Assembly (NCBI GenBank): GCA_902529515.1
Contig: CABZWX010000002.1
Span: forward strand, 35,341-99,340
DNA length: 64,000 bases
Reading direction: 5' to 3'
DNA from: an uncultured SAR116 cluster alpha proteobacterium
GTDB lineage: Bacteria; Pseudomonadota; Alphaproteobacteria; Puniceispirillales; Marisalimonadaceae
Position 1 is the stretch's first letter. Every line of letters begins with the position of its first letter. The translations under genes were made by a program, and so were the position numbers. Below the pieces are notes generated by a model. It ran no database searches, had not been told where the DNA came from, and saw only the letters and a program-made list of their open reading frames with translations. Positions 56,352 to 64,000 of this stretch are shown piece after piece.

Positions 56352-57647
56352 CTATTTGTTGAGCTTTTTTACGGCCTTGAAAGCTCTTTCAAAGTCTTTT
56401 GTGATATCATTAATATCTTCTAATCCAACTGAAAGTCTTATCATATCATCTGTTAGTCCACCCTCTTTCATAGCCTCTGAACTCAAATGCGAGTGAGTTG
56501 TACTACCTGGATGAATAAGTAGAGTTTTAGCATCACCAACATTTGCTAAATGTGAAGCTAGTTGTACAGATTCAATAAATGCCTTCCCTGCTTCACGTCC
56601 ACCTTTAATACCAAAAGCAACGATAGATCCGGATCCTTTGGGCAAGATTCTTTTTGCTACTTCATGATCAGGATGTGTCTCTAAATCTGGATGTTTAACC
56701 CATTCAACCATTTCATGATTTACTAAAAATTCTATTATAGAGTGAGTGTTTTCAATATGTTTTTTCATCCTCAAAGGGAGCGTTTCTATTCCTTGCATTA
56801 AATGAAATGCATTAGTAGGAGATAAAGAAGGACCAAAATTATACATACCCTCTGCTCTTATTTTTGCTATTAAAGCAGATGGACCAAATTCTTCCCAAAA
56901 ACTTATACCACCTAGAGCAAAATGTGCTCCTGAAATTGTAGGAAACTTATCTTTATCTCCCCAATCAAAGTTACCACCATTTACAATAGCACCTCCTATC
57001 GCAATACCATGACCACCTAACCACTTTGTAAGTGAATGAACAATAATATTAGCTCCATGTTTAAATGGCTGCATTAAATAAGGCGTATTGAAAGTAGCAT
57101 CTAGTACTAGAGGGATGTTTTTTGAATTACATATCTTAGCAATTTCTGGAACATCCATAATATCTAATCCTGGATTTCCAATAACTTCTCCAAAAACCAA
57201 TTTGGTATTTGGTTTTATTGCTCTCTTGATTGCTTCTGGATCATTGGGATTAACAAAGTCGGTTTTAACACCAAAACGAGGCATAGTGTGCTGAAGTAAA
57301 TTAATATTTGCTCCATACATTTTACTTGATGCAACAATATGATCTCCACTACTGCAAATTGCAGAAATTACAAGATGCATTGCAGCCATTCCACTTGAAC
57401 AAGCAAGAGCACTTGCTCCGCCTTCGAGAGCAGCCAATCTCTGCTCAAGTGCTGCTACTGTAGGATTTGATATTCTAGTGTATAAATGTCCACCAACTTC
57501 CATATTATATAGAGAAGCGGCTTCTTCTGTACTATTAAAAACATAGGATGTTGTCTGATAAATGGGTACAGCACGAGAGCCAGTCTCCTTATCCGGAATA
57601 TGCCCAGCATGTAAAGAGAGGGTATCGAATTTATAATTTTCACTCAT
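56352..57647 (-). CDS. metY: O-acetylhomoserine sulfhydrylase (Met17/MetY type)
   Basis: PLP enzyme of the Cys/Met metabolism family, joining O-acetylhomoserine with sulfide or methanethiol to make homocysteine or methionine. The 431-aa length and the N-terminus FDTLSLHAGHIPDKETGSRAVPIYQTTSYVF-type pattern are those of MetY rather than of MetB. The PLP Lys is in IIVHSLTKWLGGHG; YTRISNPTVAALEQRLAALEGG and LLIHPGSTTHSHLS are also typical. Ribosome-binding site AAGGAA. Upstream lies a 127-bp leader after the ligase gene, with a duplicated TTTTAAGGA element; it does not match SAM-II/SAM-V. Confidence 0.93.
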   Translation of the reverse strand: MSENYKFDTLSLHAGHIPDKETGSRAVPIYQTTSYVFNSTEEAASLYNMEVGGHLYTRISNPTVAALEQRLAALEGGASALACSSGMAAMHLVISAICSSGDHIVASSKMYGANINLLQHTMPRFGVKTDFVNPNDPEAIKRAIKPNTKLVFGEVIGNPGLDIMDVPEIAKICNSKNIPLVLDATFNTPYLMQPFKHGANIIVHSLTKWLGGHGIAIGGAIVNGGNFDWGDKDKFPTISGAHFALGGISFWEEFGPSALIAKIRAEGMYNFGPSLSPTNAFHLMQGIETLPLRMKKHIENTHSIIEFLVNHEMVEWVKHPDLETHPDHEVAKRILPKGSGSIVAFGIKGGREAGKAFIESVQLASHLANVGDAKTLLIHPGSTTHSHLSSEAMKEGGLTDDMIRLSVGLEDINDITKDFERAFKAVKKLNK

Positions 57648-57725
57648 TGAAATTCCTTAAAATAGTTTTAATTATCATAGCTTATTTCTCAATCCTTAAA
57701 AATATAAATTTACCTAATCAAAAGT

Positions 57726-57771
57726 ATTAGAGAGAAAACATTTGTACAATCAACAAAAAATATTCTCTAAT
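57726..57771 (-). repeat. 8-bp inverted repeat between ligase and metY
   Basis: ATTAGAGA (57726-57733) and TCTCTAAT (57764-57771) enclose 30 bases. On the - strand transcript it directly follows the ligase stop and precedes metY. The loop is long for a terminator and has no T-run afterwards. It may be a leader element. Confidence 0.3.
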
Positions 57772-57774
57772 TTA

Positions 57775-59412
57775 CTAATTTTTTTCTCTCAAATCTTTAC
57801 GGATAATTTTTCCTGTAGTTGTTAAAGGTAATTCGTGAACAAACTCTATAAGTCGCGGATATTCATGAGCAGCCAACTTTAATTTTACATGATTTTGGAT
57901 AGATCTTTTTAATATTTCATTTTCAGCTAAAACATTATTATAATCCCTAGGAACAACAAAAGCTTTTATGACATGACCTCTTAATTTATCTGGAATGCCA
58001 ATAACTGCAACCATACTTACTTTGGGATGAGAAAGCACAGCATCTTCTACTTCACTTGGTCCAACCCTATAACCTGAGGTATTGATAATGTCATCTTTTC
58101 TACCTTTAAAATAAAAATAACCCTCCTCATCCTTATAGGCAAAATCGCCAGTATAGAGCCAACCATCTTTAACTTTTTGTTTTGTTGCTTTATCATTTTC
58201 CCAGTATTTTAAAAAAGATACAGGGGTATCAGATTTGACTATTATTTCACCATCTAATCCAGGTTCTTTTATGAGTTCTCCATTTCCGTTAATGATTCTA
58301 ACTTCATGACCGGGAACGGGTTTACCAATAGAACCTTGTTTAGTTGGCATAATTGCACCACAATTTGAGACTGTTAAATTACATTCTGTTTGACCATAAA
58401 ACTCATTAATACTAACCCCTAGAATTTGCTTACCCCACTCTAGCAAATCTTCTCCAAGAGCTTCACCACCTGAACCAACAGTTCTTAATTTCAAGTTTTT
58501 TATTATTTTAGAGGGATTAAATGATTTCATCATTTTTAGTGCAGTAGGTGGCAAAAAAGTATTTTTTATCTCTAGCTTAGATATTAAATCAAAAGTAACT
58601 TCAGGATCGAATTTTTGAGATCTGTAACTGACTACAGGAATACCAAAGTGCCATGCTGGAAGGAGTACATCAAACAATCCGCCTATCCATGCCCAGTCAG
58701 CTGGTGTCCAAAACAAATCTTTAACTGGTTCAGATGAAGATAAAAACTCATGAGGCATTTCTACTCCTGGTATATGTCCTAACAATGATCTATGAGGGAG
58801 CACAGCACCTTTTGGCCCCCCTGTCGTTCCAGAAGTATAAATTATTAAAGCGGGATCAGATGCTTTTGTTTTTTTTGTAATATAACTGTCTGAGGCCTGT
58901 TCTAATAATTTTTTGAAATTAAAAACATTACTTCTTTCGTCATTACTATCTATACAAATTATTTTTTTTAAATCTGGTAATTTATCTTTAATTTCAAAAA
59001 TTTTATTTAAGCCAATATTATCGCAAATCACCAATGATGCTCTAGAATTCAACAAACGATAATGTAATGCATCTGTTCCAAATAAATTAAATAAAGGTAT
59101 TGAAATTTTTCCAGACTTAAAGCAAGCCATATGTGCAATTGCAGTTTCAGGACATTGACCTAAAATAATACCAACCCTTGCGTTGGCCTCAAGATGAAAA
59201 TGATCAAAAACATTAGCAAGTTTGTTTGCAGATCTTTTTATATCAACAAAAGACCATTCCTCTATCTTGCTGTCTTGTAAAAAATTAATTAATGCTATCC
59301 TATTTTGATAAATATCTTGGTCAACAGTATCAGACGCTATATTGTAAAATTCTGGAATATTCCATTTAAATGATAAACATAGCTCTTCAAAATTATTCAA
59401 TTTTTGAAGCAT
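57775..59412 (-). CDS. AMP-forming acyl-CoA synthetase (ACSM/acetyl-CoA synthetase-like)
   Basis: A 545-aa adenylate-forming enzyme. It has IIYTSGTTGGPKGAVLPHRSLLG, ADWAWIGGLFDVLLPAWHFG (a medium-chain/acetate-type pocket segment), EFYGQTECNL, YTGDFAYKDEEGYFYFKGRKDDII and the C-terminal PLTTTGKIIRKDLR. This is unlike the other two ligases of the window and resembles acetyl/propionyl/medium-chain synthetases. Start codon is ATG at 59410-59412. It diverges from the Ior gene by 96 bp. Role in activating arylacetates or branched acids released by 2-oxoacid oxidation is plausible but not shown. Confidence 0.9.
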   Translation of the reverse strand: MLQKLNNFEELCLSFKWNIPEFYNIASDTVDQDIYQNRIALINFLQDSKIEEWSFVDIKRSANKLANVFDHFHLEANARVGIILGQCPETAIAHMACFKSGKISIPLFNLFGTDALHYRLLNSRASLVICDNIGLNKIFEIKDKLPDLKKIICIDSNDERSNVFNFKKLLEQASDSYITKKTKASDPALIIYTSGTTGGPKGAVLPHRSLLGHIPGVEMPHEFLSSSEPVKDLFWTPADWAWIGGLFDVLLPAWHFGIPVVSYRSQKFDPEVTFDLISKLEIKNTFLPPTALKMMKSFNPSKIIKNLKLRTVGSGGEALGEDLLEWGKQILGVSINEFYGQTECNLTVSNCGAIMPTKQGSIGKPVPGHEVRIINGNGELIKEPGLDGEIIVKSDTPVSFLKYWENDKATKQKVKDGWLYTGDFAYKDEEGYFYFKGRKDDIINTSGYRVGPSEVEDAVLSHPKVSMVAVIGIPDKLRGHVIKAFVVPRDYNNVLAENEILKRSIQNHVKLKLAAHEYPRLIEFVHELPLTTTGKIIRKDLREKN

Positions 59413-59508
59413 AAAAAATAATCACCTTTCCTTTAATTATTCTTACTACTTGTTAAAATCTTTTTAATTATTTAAGTTATACATAAATAAAACTTAATTG
59501 AGTTAGAA

Positions 59509-62028
59509 TTGAATTACATTGATAATATTAGATTAGACGATTGTTTTACTAAGGACAATGATTTAGCGCTTATGAATGGCGTTCAAGCATTAGTCCGTCT
59601 TCTAATTGAGCAAGCAAAAATTGACAAAGATAATGGATTACAAACTCAAGGTTATGTAAGTGGTTATCCAGGTTCACCGCTTGGAACACTTGATCTAGAA
59701 CTAGGAAGATCAAAAAAACATCTAGAAAAACACAATATAATTTTTCAACCAGCGGTGAATGAGGAATTGGCTGCCACTGCAGCTTGGGGTACTCAAATGC
59801 TTGGTCTATACGACAAACCTGAAATAGATGGTGTTTTTTCCATGTGGTATGGAAAAGGACCAGGCTTAGATAGATCTATGGATGCTTTGAGACATGCCAA
59901 TATGGGTGGTGTTTCAAAAAAAGGTGGGATGGTATTAGCAGTTGCAGACGATCCAATTGGGAAAAGTTCTACCATTGCATATCAATCAGAACAATCCTTA
60001 ATTTCTGCGGGTATTCCAGTTTTTTATCCTGCGAATGTAGATGAAGTCATACCAATGGGGCTGCAAGCTTTTGCATTGTCACGTTATGCAGGCATATGTG
60101 TTGCCCTCAAAATTACTAGTGACACAGCAGATTCAAATTCTGTAATAGATCTTGGAAAATTAAGACCTAATTTATATAACTTAGAGAATCCAATAAATGT
60201 TCACGTAAATAGACATGACCCAGCTTTAGACAGAGAAGCGGCCCTAATTAAAAGAAGAGTACCCGCATCTAAAGATTTTATAAAAGTAAATAAAATCAAT
60301 AATGTGATATTTAACCCAACAAAAAAGACCTTAGGTATAATTGCAGTAGGTAAAGCTACTACTGAAACTATTGATGCTTTGGATAAAATTGGCGTCAAAG
60401 ATCCTGAAAAAAGTGGGATTGGTATTTTTGCATGCAAAATTCCTTGGCCATTAATAGACCAAGAAATAATTAATTTTTGTGAAAAATTCAATGAAATTTT
60501 GGTTATAGAAGAAAAAGCTAGTATTGTTGAGGAACAAGTGGCTCATATTCTTTTTAACTCCAAATCAAGACCTCAATTATCTGGAAAGTTAGATGCATCA
60601 TCTAAAGAAGAACTTATTCCTAAGATATCAGAATTATCTAGTGATATTATAGCAGATTGTTTGCTAAAAAAATTTATCCATTCTTCAATGAACTTTGATA
60701 TACCTAAAGCAAAATCAGAAGCTATTGGAAGTAATTTACCACCAGTTGCTTCTAGGACACCTTGGTATTGCGCAGGATGCCCTCACAATTCAGGAACTAA
60801 GACACCTGACGAAGAAGTTGTTGGCATTGGTATTGGTTGCCACTCTATTGGATATTTTCTTCATCCTGAAAAATTAACAAATTTTAGCCAAATGGGCGGC
60901 GAGGGTGGACATTGGATAGGAAGAGCGCCATTCTCAAATCATAAACATACATTTCAAAATATTGGTGACGGTACATATGCTCACTCTGGTTCTTTAGCCA
61001 TAAGAGCTGCAGTTTCAGCAAATGTTAATATTACATTTAAAATTCTTTACAATGATGCAGTGGCAATGACAGGTGGGCAAAAGGCAATTGGTGGCTCAAC
61101 TCCATGGGCAATATCTAAACAACTTGAAGCAGAGGGTGTTAAAAAAATTTATGTTGTATCGGATGAACCAGAACAGTTTAAAGAGTTAAAATTATTTGCA
61201 GACAAAGTTGGAATATTTCATAGAGACGAACTTGTAAATATCCAAAAAGAAGTAAGAAAAATTTCTGGAGTTACAGCAATAATTTATGTTCAAACTTGTG
61301 CAACAGAACTTCGAAGAAGAAGAAAAAGAGGATATATTAAAGATAGAGAAATTAAAATGTTTATTAATCCTGATGTTTGTGAAGGATGTGGAGACTGTGC
61401 TGAAAAATCAAATTGCGTAGCTGTGAAACCATTTGAGCATTTCGATGGAATTAAAAGACAGATTGATCAAAGTGTTTGTAATAAGGATTATTCTTGTAAA
61501 AAAGGATTTTGTCCAAGTTTCATAGGCGTACAAGCTGGTAGTATGTCAATTAAAGAAAAAAAGACTTTTCCAGAAATTCCAGAGATAATTAATAACTTAA
61601 AAAAACCAAAGAAAAGCCTAAATAATATTCAAAATATAATAATGGCAGGCATTGGTGGCACTGGAGTTTCAACTGTTGCTGCTATTATAGTTATGGCTGC
61701 TCGAATTGATAAGCTGTTTGCACAATCAATGAATTTTACTGGATTAGCCCAAAAAAATGGAGCTGTAACAAGTCAAATCAGAATTGGAAAAGAAAAATCA
61801 CTTTATGATAGATCTGCAAGACTTCCAAATGAAACGGCCGACGTGCTTCTAGGATGTGACGCTGTTGTGTCAGTTTCTCCTTCTATTACTAGAACATTAA
61901 ATCCTTTAAAAACAAATGCTATAATCAATGGAAGAGTGGAGCCAGTTGGAGTTGCTGGTGTTCACATTGGTACAGTTGTCGATGATAGCTTATTAAAAAA
62001 AACATTTAGAAAATCATCTTCAAAATGA
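59509..62028 (+). CDS. Indolepyruvate ferredoxin oxidoreductase, fused IorA-IorB, N-terminal part (frame broken)
   Basis: ThDP- and Fe-S-dependent 2-oxoacid oxidoreductase, converting arylpyruvates to aryl-acetyl-CoA with ferredoxin. This part has the pyrimidine domain (YVSGYPGSPLGTLDLELG), the ThDP-binding region GEGGHWIGRAPF to NIGDGTYAHSG with ILYND, a ferredoxin-like CEGCGDCAEKSNC cluster site with CNKDYSCKKGFCPSF, and the start of the gamma domain (IMAGIGGTGVSTVAA). TTG start. Homology stops abruptly at an A8 run (61995-62002); with seven A the frame continues into the next entry and gives about 1,145 aa, the normal length of the fused alphaproteobacterial enzyme. Confidence 0.88.
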   Translation: MNYIDNIRLDDCFTKDNDLALMNGVQALVRLLIEQAKIDKDNGLQTQGYVSGYPGSPLGTLDLELGRSKKHLEKHNIIFQPAVNEELAATAAWGTQMLGLYDKPEIDGVFSMWYGKGPGLDRSMDALRHANMGGVSKKGGMVLAVADDPIGKSSTIAYQSEQSLISAGIPVFYPANVDEVIPMGLQAFALSRYAGICVALKITSDTADSNSVIDLGKLRPNLYNLENPINVHVNRHDPALDREAALIKRRVPASKDFIKVNKINNVIFNPTKKTLGIIAVGKATTETIDALDKIGVKDPEKSGIGIFACKIPWPLIDQEIINFCEKFNEILVIEEKASIVEEQVAHILFNSKSRPQLSGKLDASSKEELIPKISELSSDIIADCLLKKFIHSSMNFDIPKAKSEAIGSNLPPVASRTPWYCAGCPHNSGTKTPDEEVVGIGIGCHSIGYFLHPEKLTNFSQMGGEGGHWIGRAPFSNHKHTFQNIGDGTYAHSGSLAIRAAVSANVNITFKILYNDAVAMTGGQKAIGGSTPWAISKQLEAEGVKKIYVVSDEPEQFKELKLFADKVGIFHRDELVNIQKEVRKISGVTAIIYVQTCATELRRRRKRGYIKDREIKMFINPDVCEGCGDCAEKSNCVAVKPFEHFDGIKRQIDQSVCNKDYSCKKGFCPSFIGVQAGSMSIKEKKTFPEIPEIINNLKKPKKSLNNIQNIIMAGIGGTGVSTVAAIIVMAARIDKLFAQSMNFTGLAQKNGAVTSQIRIGKEKSLYDRSARLPNETADVLLGCDAVVSVSPSITRTLNPLKTNAIINGRVEPVGVAGVHIGTVVDDSLLKKTFRKSSSK

Positions 62029-62950
62029 AAATATAGACTTTATTGATATATCAAACTTAGCTGAAGCTTTGGTTGGCGACACAGTTTCTGCAAATATAAT
62101 GATGTTGGGAATAGCGGCTCAAAAAGGACTTCTTCCAATAGAAGTTGATTCTCTGCAAAAAGCCATAGAGCTGAATGGAGTGGCTATTGAACAAAACTTA
62201 AGGGCTTTCAATTGGGGACGATTATTGTGCGAACAACCTCAATCAGTATTTACTGCAGCGGGCTTAAACTCAAAAAAGTCCGAAAATATGTCAATAGACA
62301 AATATGTAGATAATTTTTCTGGCATCCTTGAAAAATATCAAAACAGTGAGTACTCAAAAATTTTTCTTTCTAATGTAAAAAAAGTAATTGAAAAAGAACA
62401 CCAAATCAAGAATTCAGAAAAAGAATTACCTCTATCCAGAAAGGTTGCTCTTACTTTGTTTAGGGCTATGAGATACAAAGATGAATATGAAGTTGCTAGG
62501 TTACATAGTAGTGGAGATTTTGCTCAAACCCTTTTAAATGGAAATAAAAACGCAAAATTAGAATACTATTTAGCACCGCCTTTGTTCTCAAAAAAAGATC
62601 CTGAAACAGGGCATTTACTTAAGAGAAGGTTTGGTCATTGGGTATATAAAGTTTTCAAAGTACTGTCTTATTTAAAATTTTTAAGAGGAACAAAATTAGA
62701 TTTCTTTGGATATACCTTAGAAAGAAAAAAAGAACGCGCTTTGGCAAAAAAAACTATCACTACTATTAATAAGATATCTGAAATTTTAAATGATAATAAT
62801 TATAAAAAAATTATCGAATTTCTTGATATACCTTTATCCATAAAAGGGTATGGTCACGTTAAAGAAAAAAATATAAAAATTGCTGAAGAAAAATGGGATA
62901 AATCTTTTGATAAAATTCTAAATAACCAGAATTTAAAAAAAGTAAGTTAA
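62003..62950 (+). CDS. Indolepyruvate ferredoxin oxidoreductase, C-terminal part (after frame break)
   Basis: The remainder of the fused oxidoreductase, in the frame reached by dropping one A from the run at 61995-62002. It continues the gamma domain (DFIDISNLAEALVGDTVSANIMMLGIAAQKG) and the C-terminal DUF6537-like part with VALTLFRAMRYKDEYEVARLH and SKKDPETGHLLKRRFG. On its own it has no convincing start or ribosome-binding site (the first usable TTG is at 62069) and would be non-functional. It ends 1 bp before the end of the convergent ligase gene. Confidence 0.82.
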   Translation, partial: HLENHLQNENIDFIDISNLAEALVGDTVSANIMMLGIAAQKGLLPIEVDSLQKAIELNGVAIEQNLRAFNWGRLLCEQPQSVFTAAGLNSKKSENMSIDKYVDNFSGILEKYQNSEYSKIFLSNVKKVIEKEHQIKNSEKELPLSRKVALTLFRAMRYKDEYEVARLHSSGDFAQTLLNGNKNAKLEYYLAPPLFSKKDPETGHLLKRRFGHWVYKVFKVLSYLKFLRGTKLDFFGYTLERKKERALAKKTITTINKISEILNDNNYKKIIEFLDIPLSIKGYGHVKEKNIKIAEEKWDKSFDKILNNQNLKKVS

Positions 62951-62951
62951 A

Positions 62952-63998
62952 TCAAACAAGTTTTGCTTGTTCTCTTAGTTTAAATTTTTGTATTTTTCCT
63001 GTGCTTGTTTTCGGAAGCTCAACAAAATTAAAATATCTTGGCACTTTAAATCCAGCTAATAGAGATTTACAATGATCTCTTAACTCATTTTCACCAATTA
63101 AAGATCCTTCACTTAATTCTACAAATGCACAAGGAGTCTCACCCCATTTTTCATCTTCTTTTGCGACAACTGCTACTGCAATAACATCAGGGTGTTTATA
63201 TATAGCGTCCTCTACCTCAATTGAGGAAATATTTTCTCCTCCAGATATAATTATGTCCTTTGATCTATCCTTAAGTTGTATATATCCATCGTCATACCAA
63301 ACACCTAAGTCACCTGTGTGAAACCAACCATCTTTAAAAGCTTCATCAGTCGCTTTTTTGTTTTTAAGGTAACCTTTCATAGTTATATTACCTCTTATAA
63401 AAACTTCACCTAATGATATTCCGTCCTTGGGAAGTTCTTTTTTAGTTTCCGGATCTACAATTTTCATGTTTTCTTGTACAGAGTAAACAACACCTTGCCT
63501 TGCTTTTAATTTAGCCTGTTCAGAAGTGTCATATTGGTTCCATTCTGGATGCCATGCGCATACAACTGCAGGGCCATAAATTTCTGTAAGACCATAAACA
63601 TGAATGACGTCAATACCACAGCTGTCCATTTTACTGAGAACAGCTTCAGGAGGAGGAGCACCAGCAGTCATCATTTTAATTTTTGATTTAAGAGATATTT
63701 TATTTTGTAATAGATAATCCGCTACCATTTGCATTACAATTGGAGCTCCACATAAATGAGTTATGTTGTGTTTTTGAAAAGCCTCTACAATTAATTCTCC
63801 AGCTGGTTGTCTTAAACAAACATGGGTACCTGCTCTTTCTGTAATAGTCCAAGGAAAGCACCATCCATTGCAATGAAACATAGGAAGTGTCCATAAATAC
63901 TTAGGGTGCATTGGTAAGTCCCAGGTAAGCGTATTACCAATGGCATTCAAATATGCGCCACGATGGTGATAAACAACTCCTTTTGGGTTGCCTGTTGT
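62952..63998 (-). CDS. AMP-forming acyl-CoA synthetase, 5' part outside window
   Basis: The C-terminal two thirds of a third adenylate-forming ligase; the frame remains open to the window edge. It starts inside the P-loop (TTGNPKGVVYHHRGAY), and the TTG at 63950 is not its true start. It has YLWTLPMFHCNGWCFPWTI and HLCGAPIVMQMV, signatures of the short/medium-chain acyl-CoA synthetase group (AAE/butyrate type), then VYGLTEIYGPAVVCAW, WFHTGDLGVWYDDGYIQLKDR and the catalytic Lys in PKTSTGKIQKFKLRE. 3-methylmercaptopropionyl-CoA ligase is related, but the specificity is not determinable here. Confidence 0.92.
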   Translation of the reverse strand, partial: TTGNPKGVVYHHRGAYLNAIGNTLTWDLPMHPKYLWTLPMFHCNGWCFPWTITERAGTHVCLRQPAGELIVEAFQKHNITHLCGAPIVMQMVADYLLQNKISLKSKIKMMTAGAPPPEAVLSKMDSCGIDVIHVYGLTEIYGPAVVCAWHPEWNQYDTSEQAKLKARQGVVYSVQENMKIVDPETKKELPKDGISLGEVFIRGNITMKGYLKNKKATDEAFKDGWFHTGDLGVWYDDGYIQLKDRSKDIIISGGENISSIEVEDAIYKHPDVIAVAVVAKEDEKWGETPCAFVELSEGSLIGENELRDHCKSLLAGFKVPRYFNFVELPKTSTGKIQKFKLREQAKLV

Positions 63999-64000
63999 TC

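Noticed and set aside
57648..57774. SAM-II or SAM-V riboswitch ahead of the metY gene
   Set aside because: The position is right for SAM-V in SAR11 relatives, and TGATAA plus AAGGA occur, but no hairpin with a loop complementary to the ribosome-binding region can be formed and the conserved core is absent.

Overview
The window is a very AT-rich, tightly packed bacterial segment, with AGA as the main arginine codon, many TTG starts and gaps of a few bases. Core gene order is that of a streamlined marine alphaproteobacterium: ftsK-lolA-xthA-dapF-mtaB-ftsY, ffh-rpsP-rimM-trmD-rplS-leuCDB-asd, then sdhCDAB-zapE-mdh-sucCDAB-lpd. This resembles SAR11/HIMB59/AEGEAN-169-type genomes. The class is well supported; the clade is a guess from composition and order. 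No tRNA, rRNA, CRISPR array, insertion sequence or phage structural gene was seen.

Region 1 (1-18.2 kb, + strand) holds housekeeping genes: a 5'-truncated dapC-like aminotransferase, the ftsK DNA translocase, lolA, xthA, dapF, mtaB, the two SRP GTPases, a translation/tRNA-modification operon with a probable structured ffh leader, leucine biosynthesis and asd. One block, 4.1-6.1 kb (an OafA-type acyltransferase plus two tiny ORFs), has different codon use and interrupts the lolA-xthA pair, so it is probably acquired. mtaB is split by an extra A in an A7 run.

Region 2 (18.2-32.5 kb, +) holds a DMT permease and a near-complete lower TCA module: succinate dehydrogenase, malate dehydrogenase, succinyl-CoA synthetase and the whole 2-oxoglutarate dehydrogenase complex. 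The E2 gene (sucB) has its E3-binding domain in front of the lipoyl domain instead of behind it, plus a strong in-frame internal start site between them.

Region 3 (32.5-45 kb, mixed strands) holds an SMR transporter, a class II aldolase, htpG with a heat-shock-like promoter, an MFS exporter, a glyoxalase-fold protein, an acyl-CoA dehydrogenase, a four-gene Gld-type ABC system and an amidase.

Region 4 (45-64 kb, mixed strands) looks catabolic: a tripartite tricarboxylate transporter (TctCBA) behind a hairpin-rich leader, a TauE/SafE permease, a ThDP enzyme, a multi-rhodanese protein meeting a thiol-dioxygenase-like cupin, a DHDPS-family lyase, three different acyl-CoA ligases, an alpha/beta hydrolase, an O-acetylhomoserine sulfhydrylase and a fused indolepyruvate ferredoxin oxidoreductase split by an extra A in an A8 run. 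Together these suggest uptake and CoA-dependent breakdown of organic acids, some possibly sulfur-containing, feeding the TCA module upstream.
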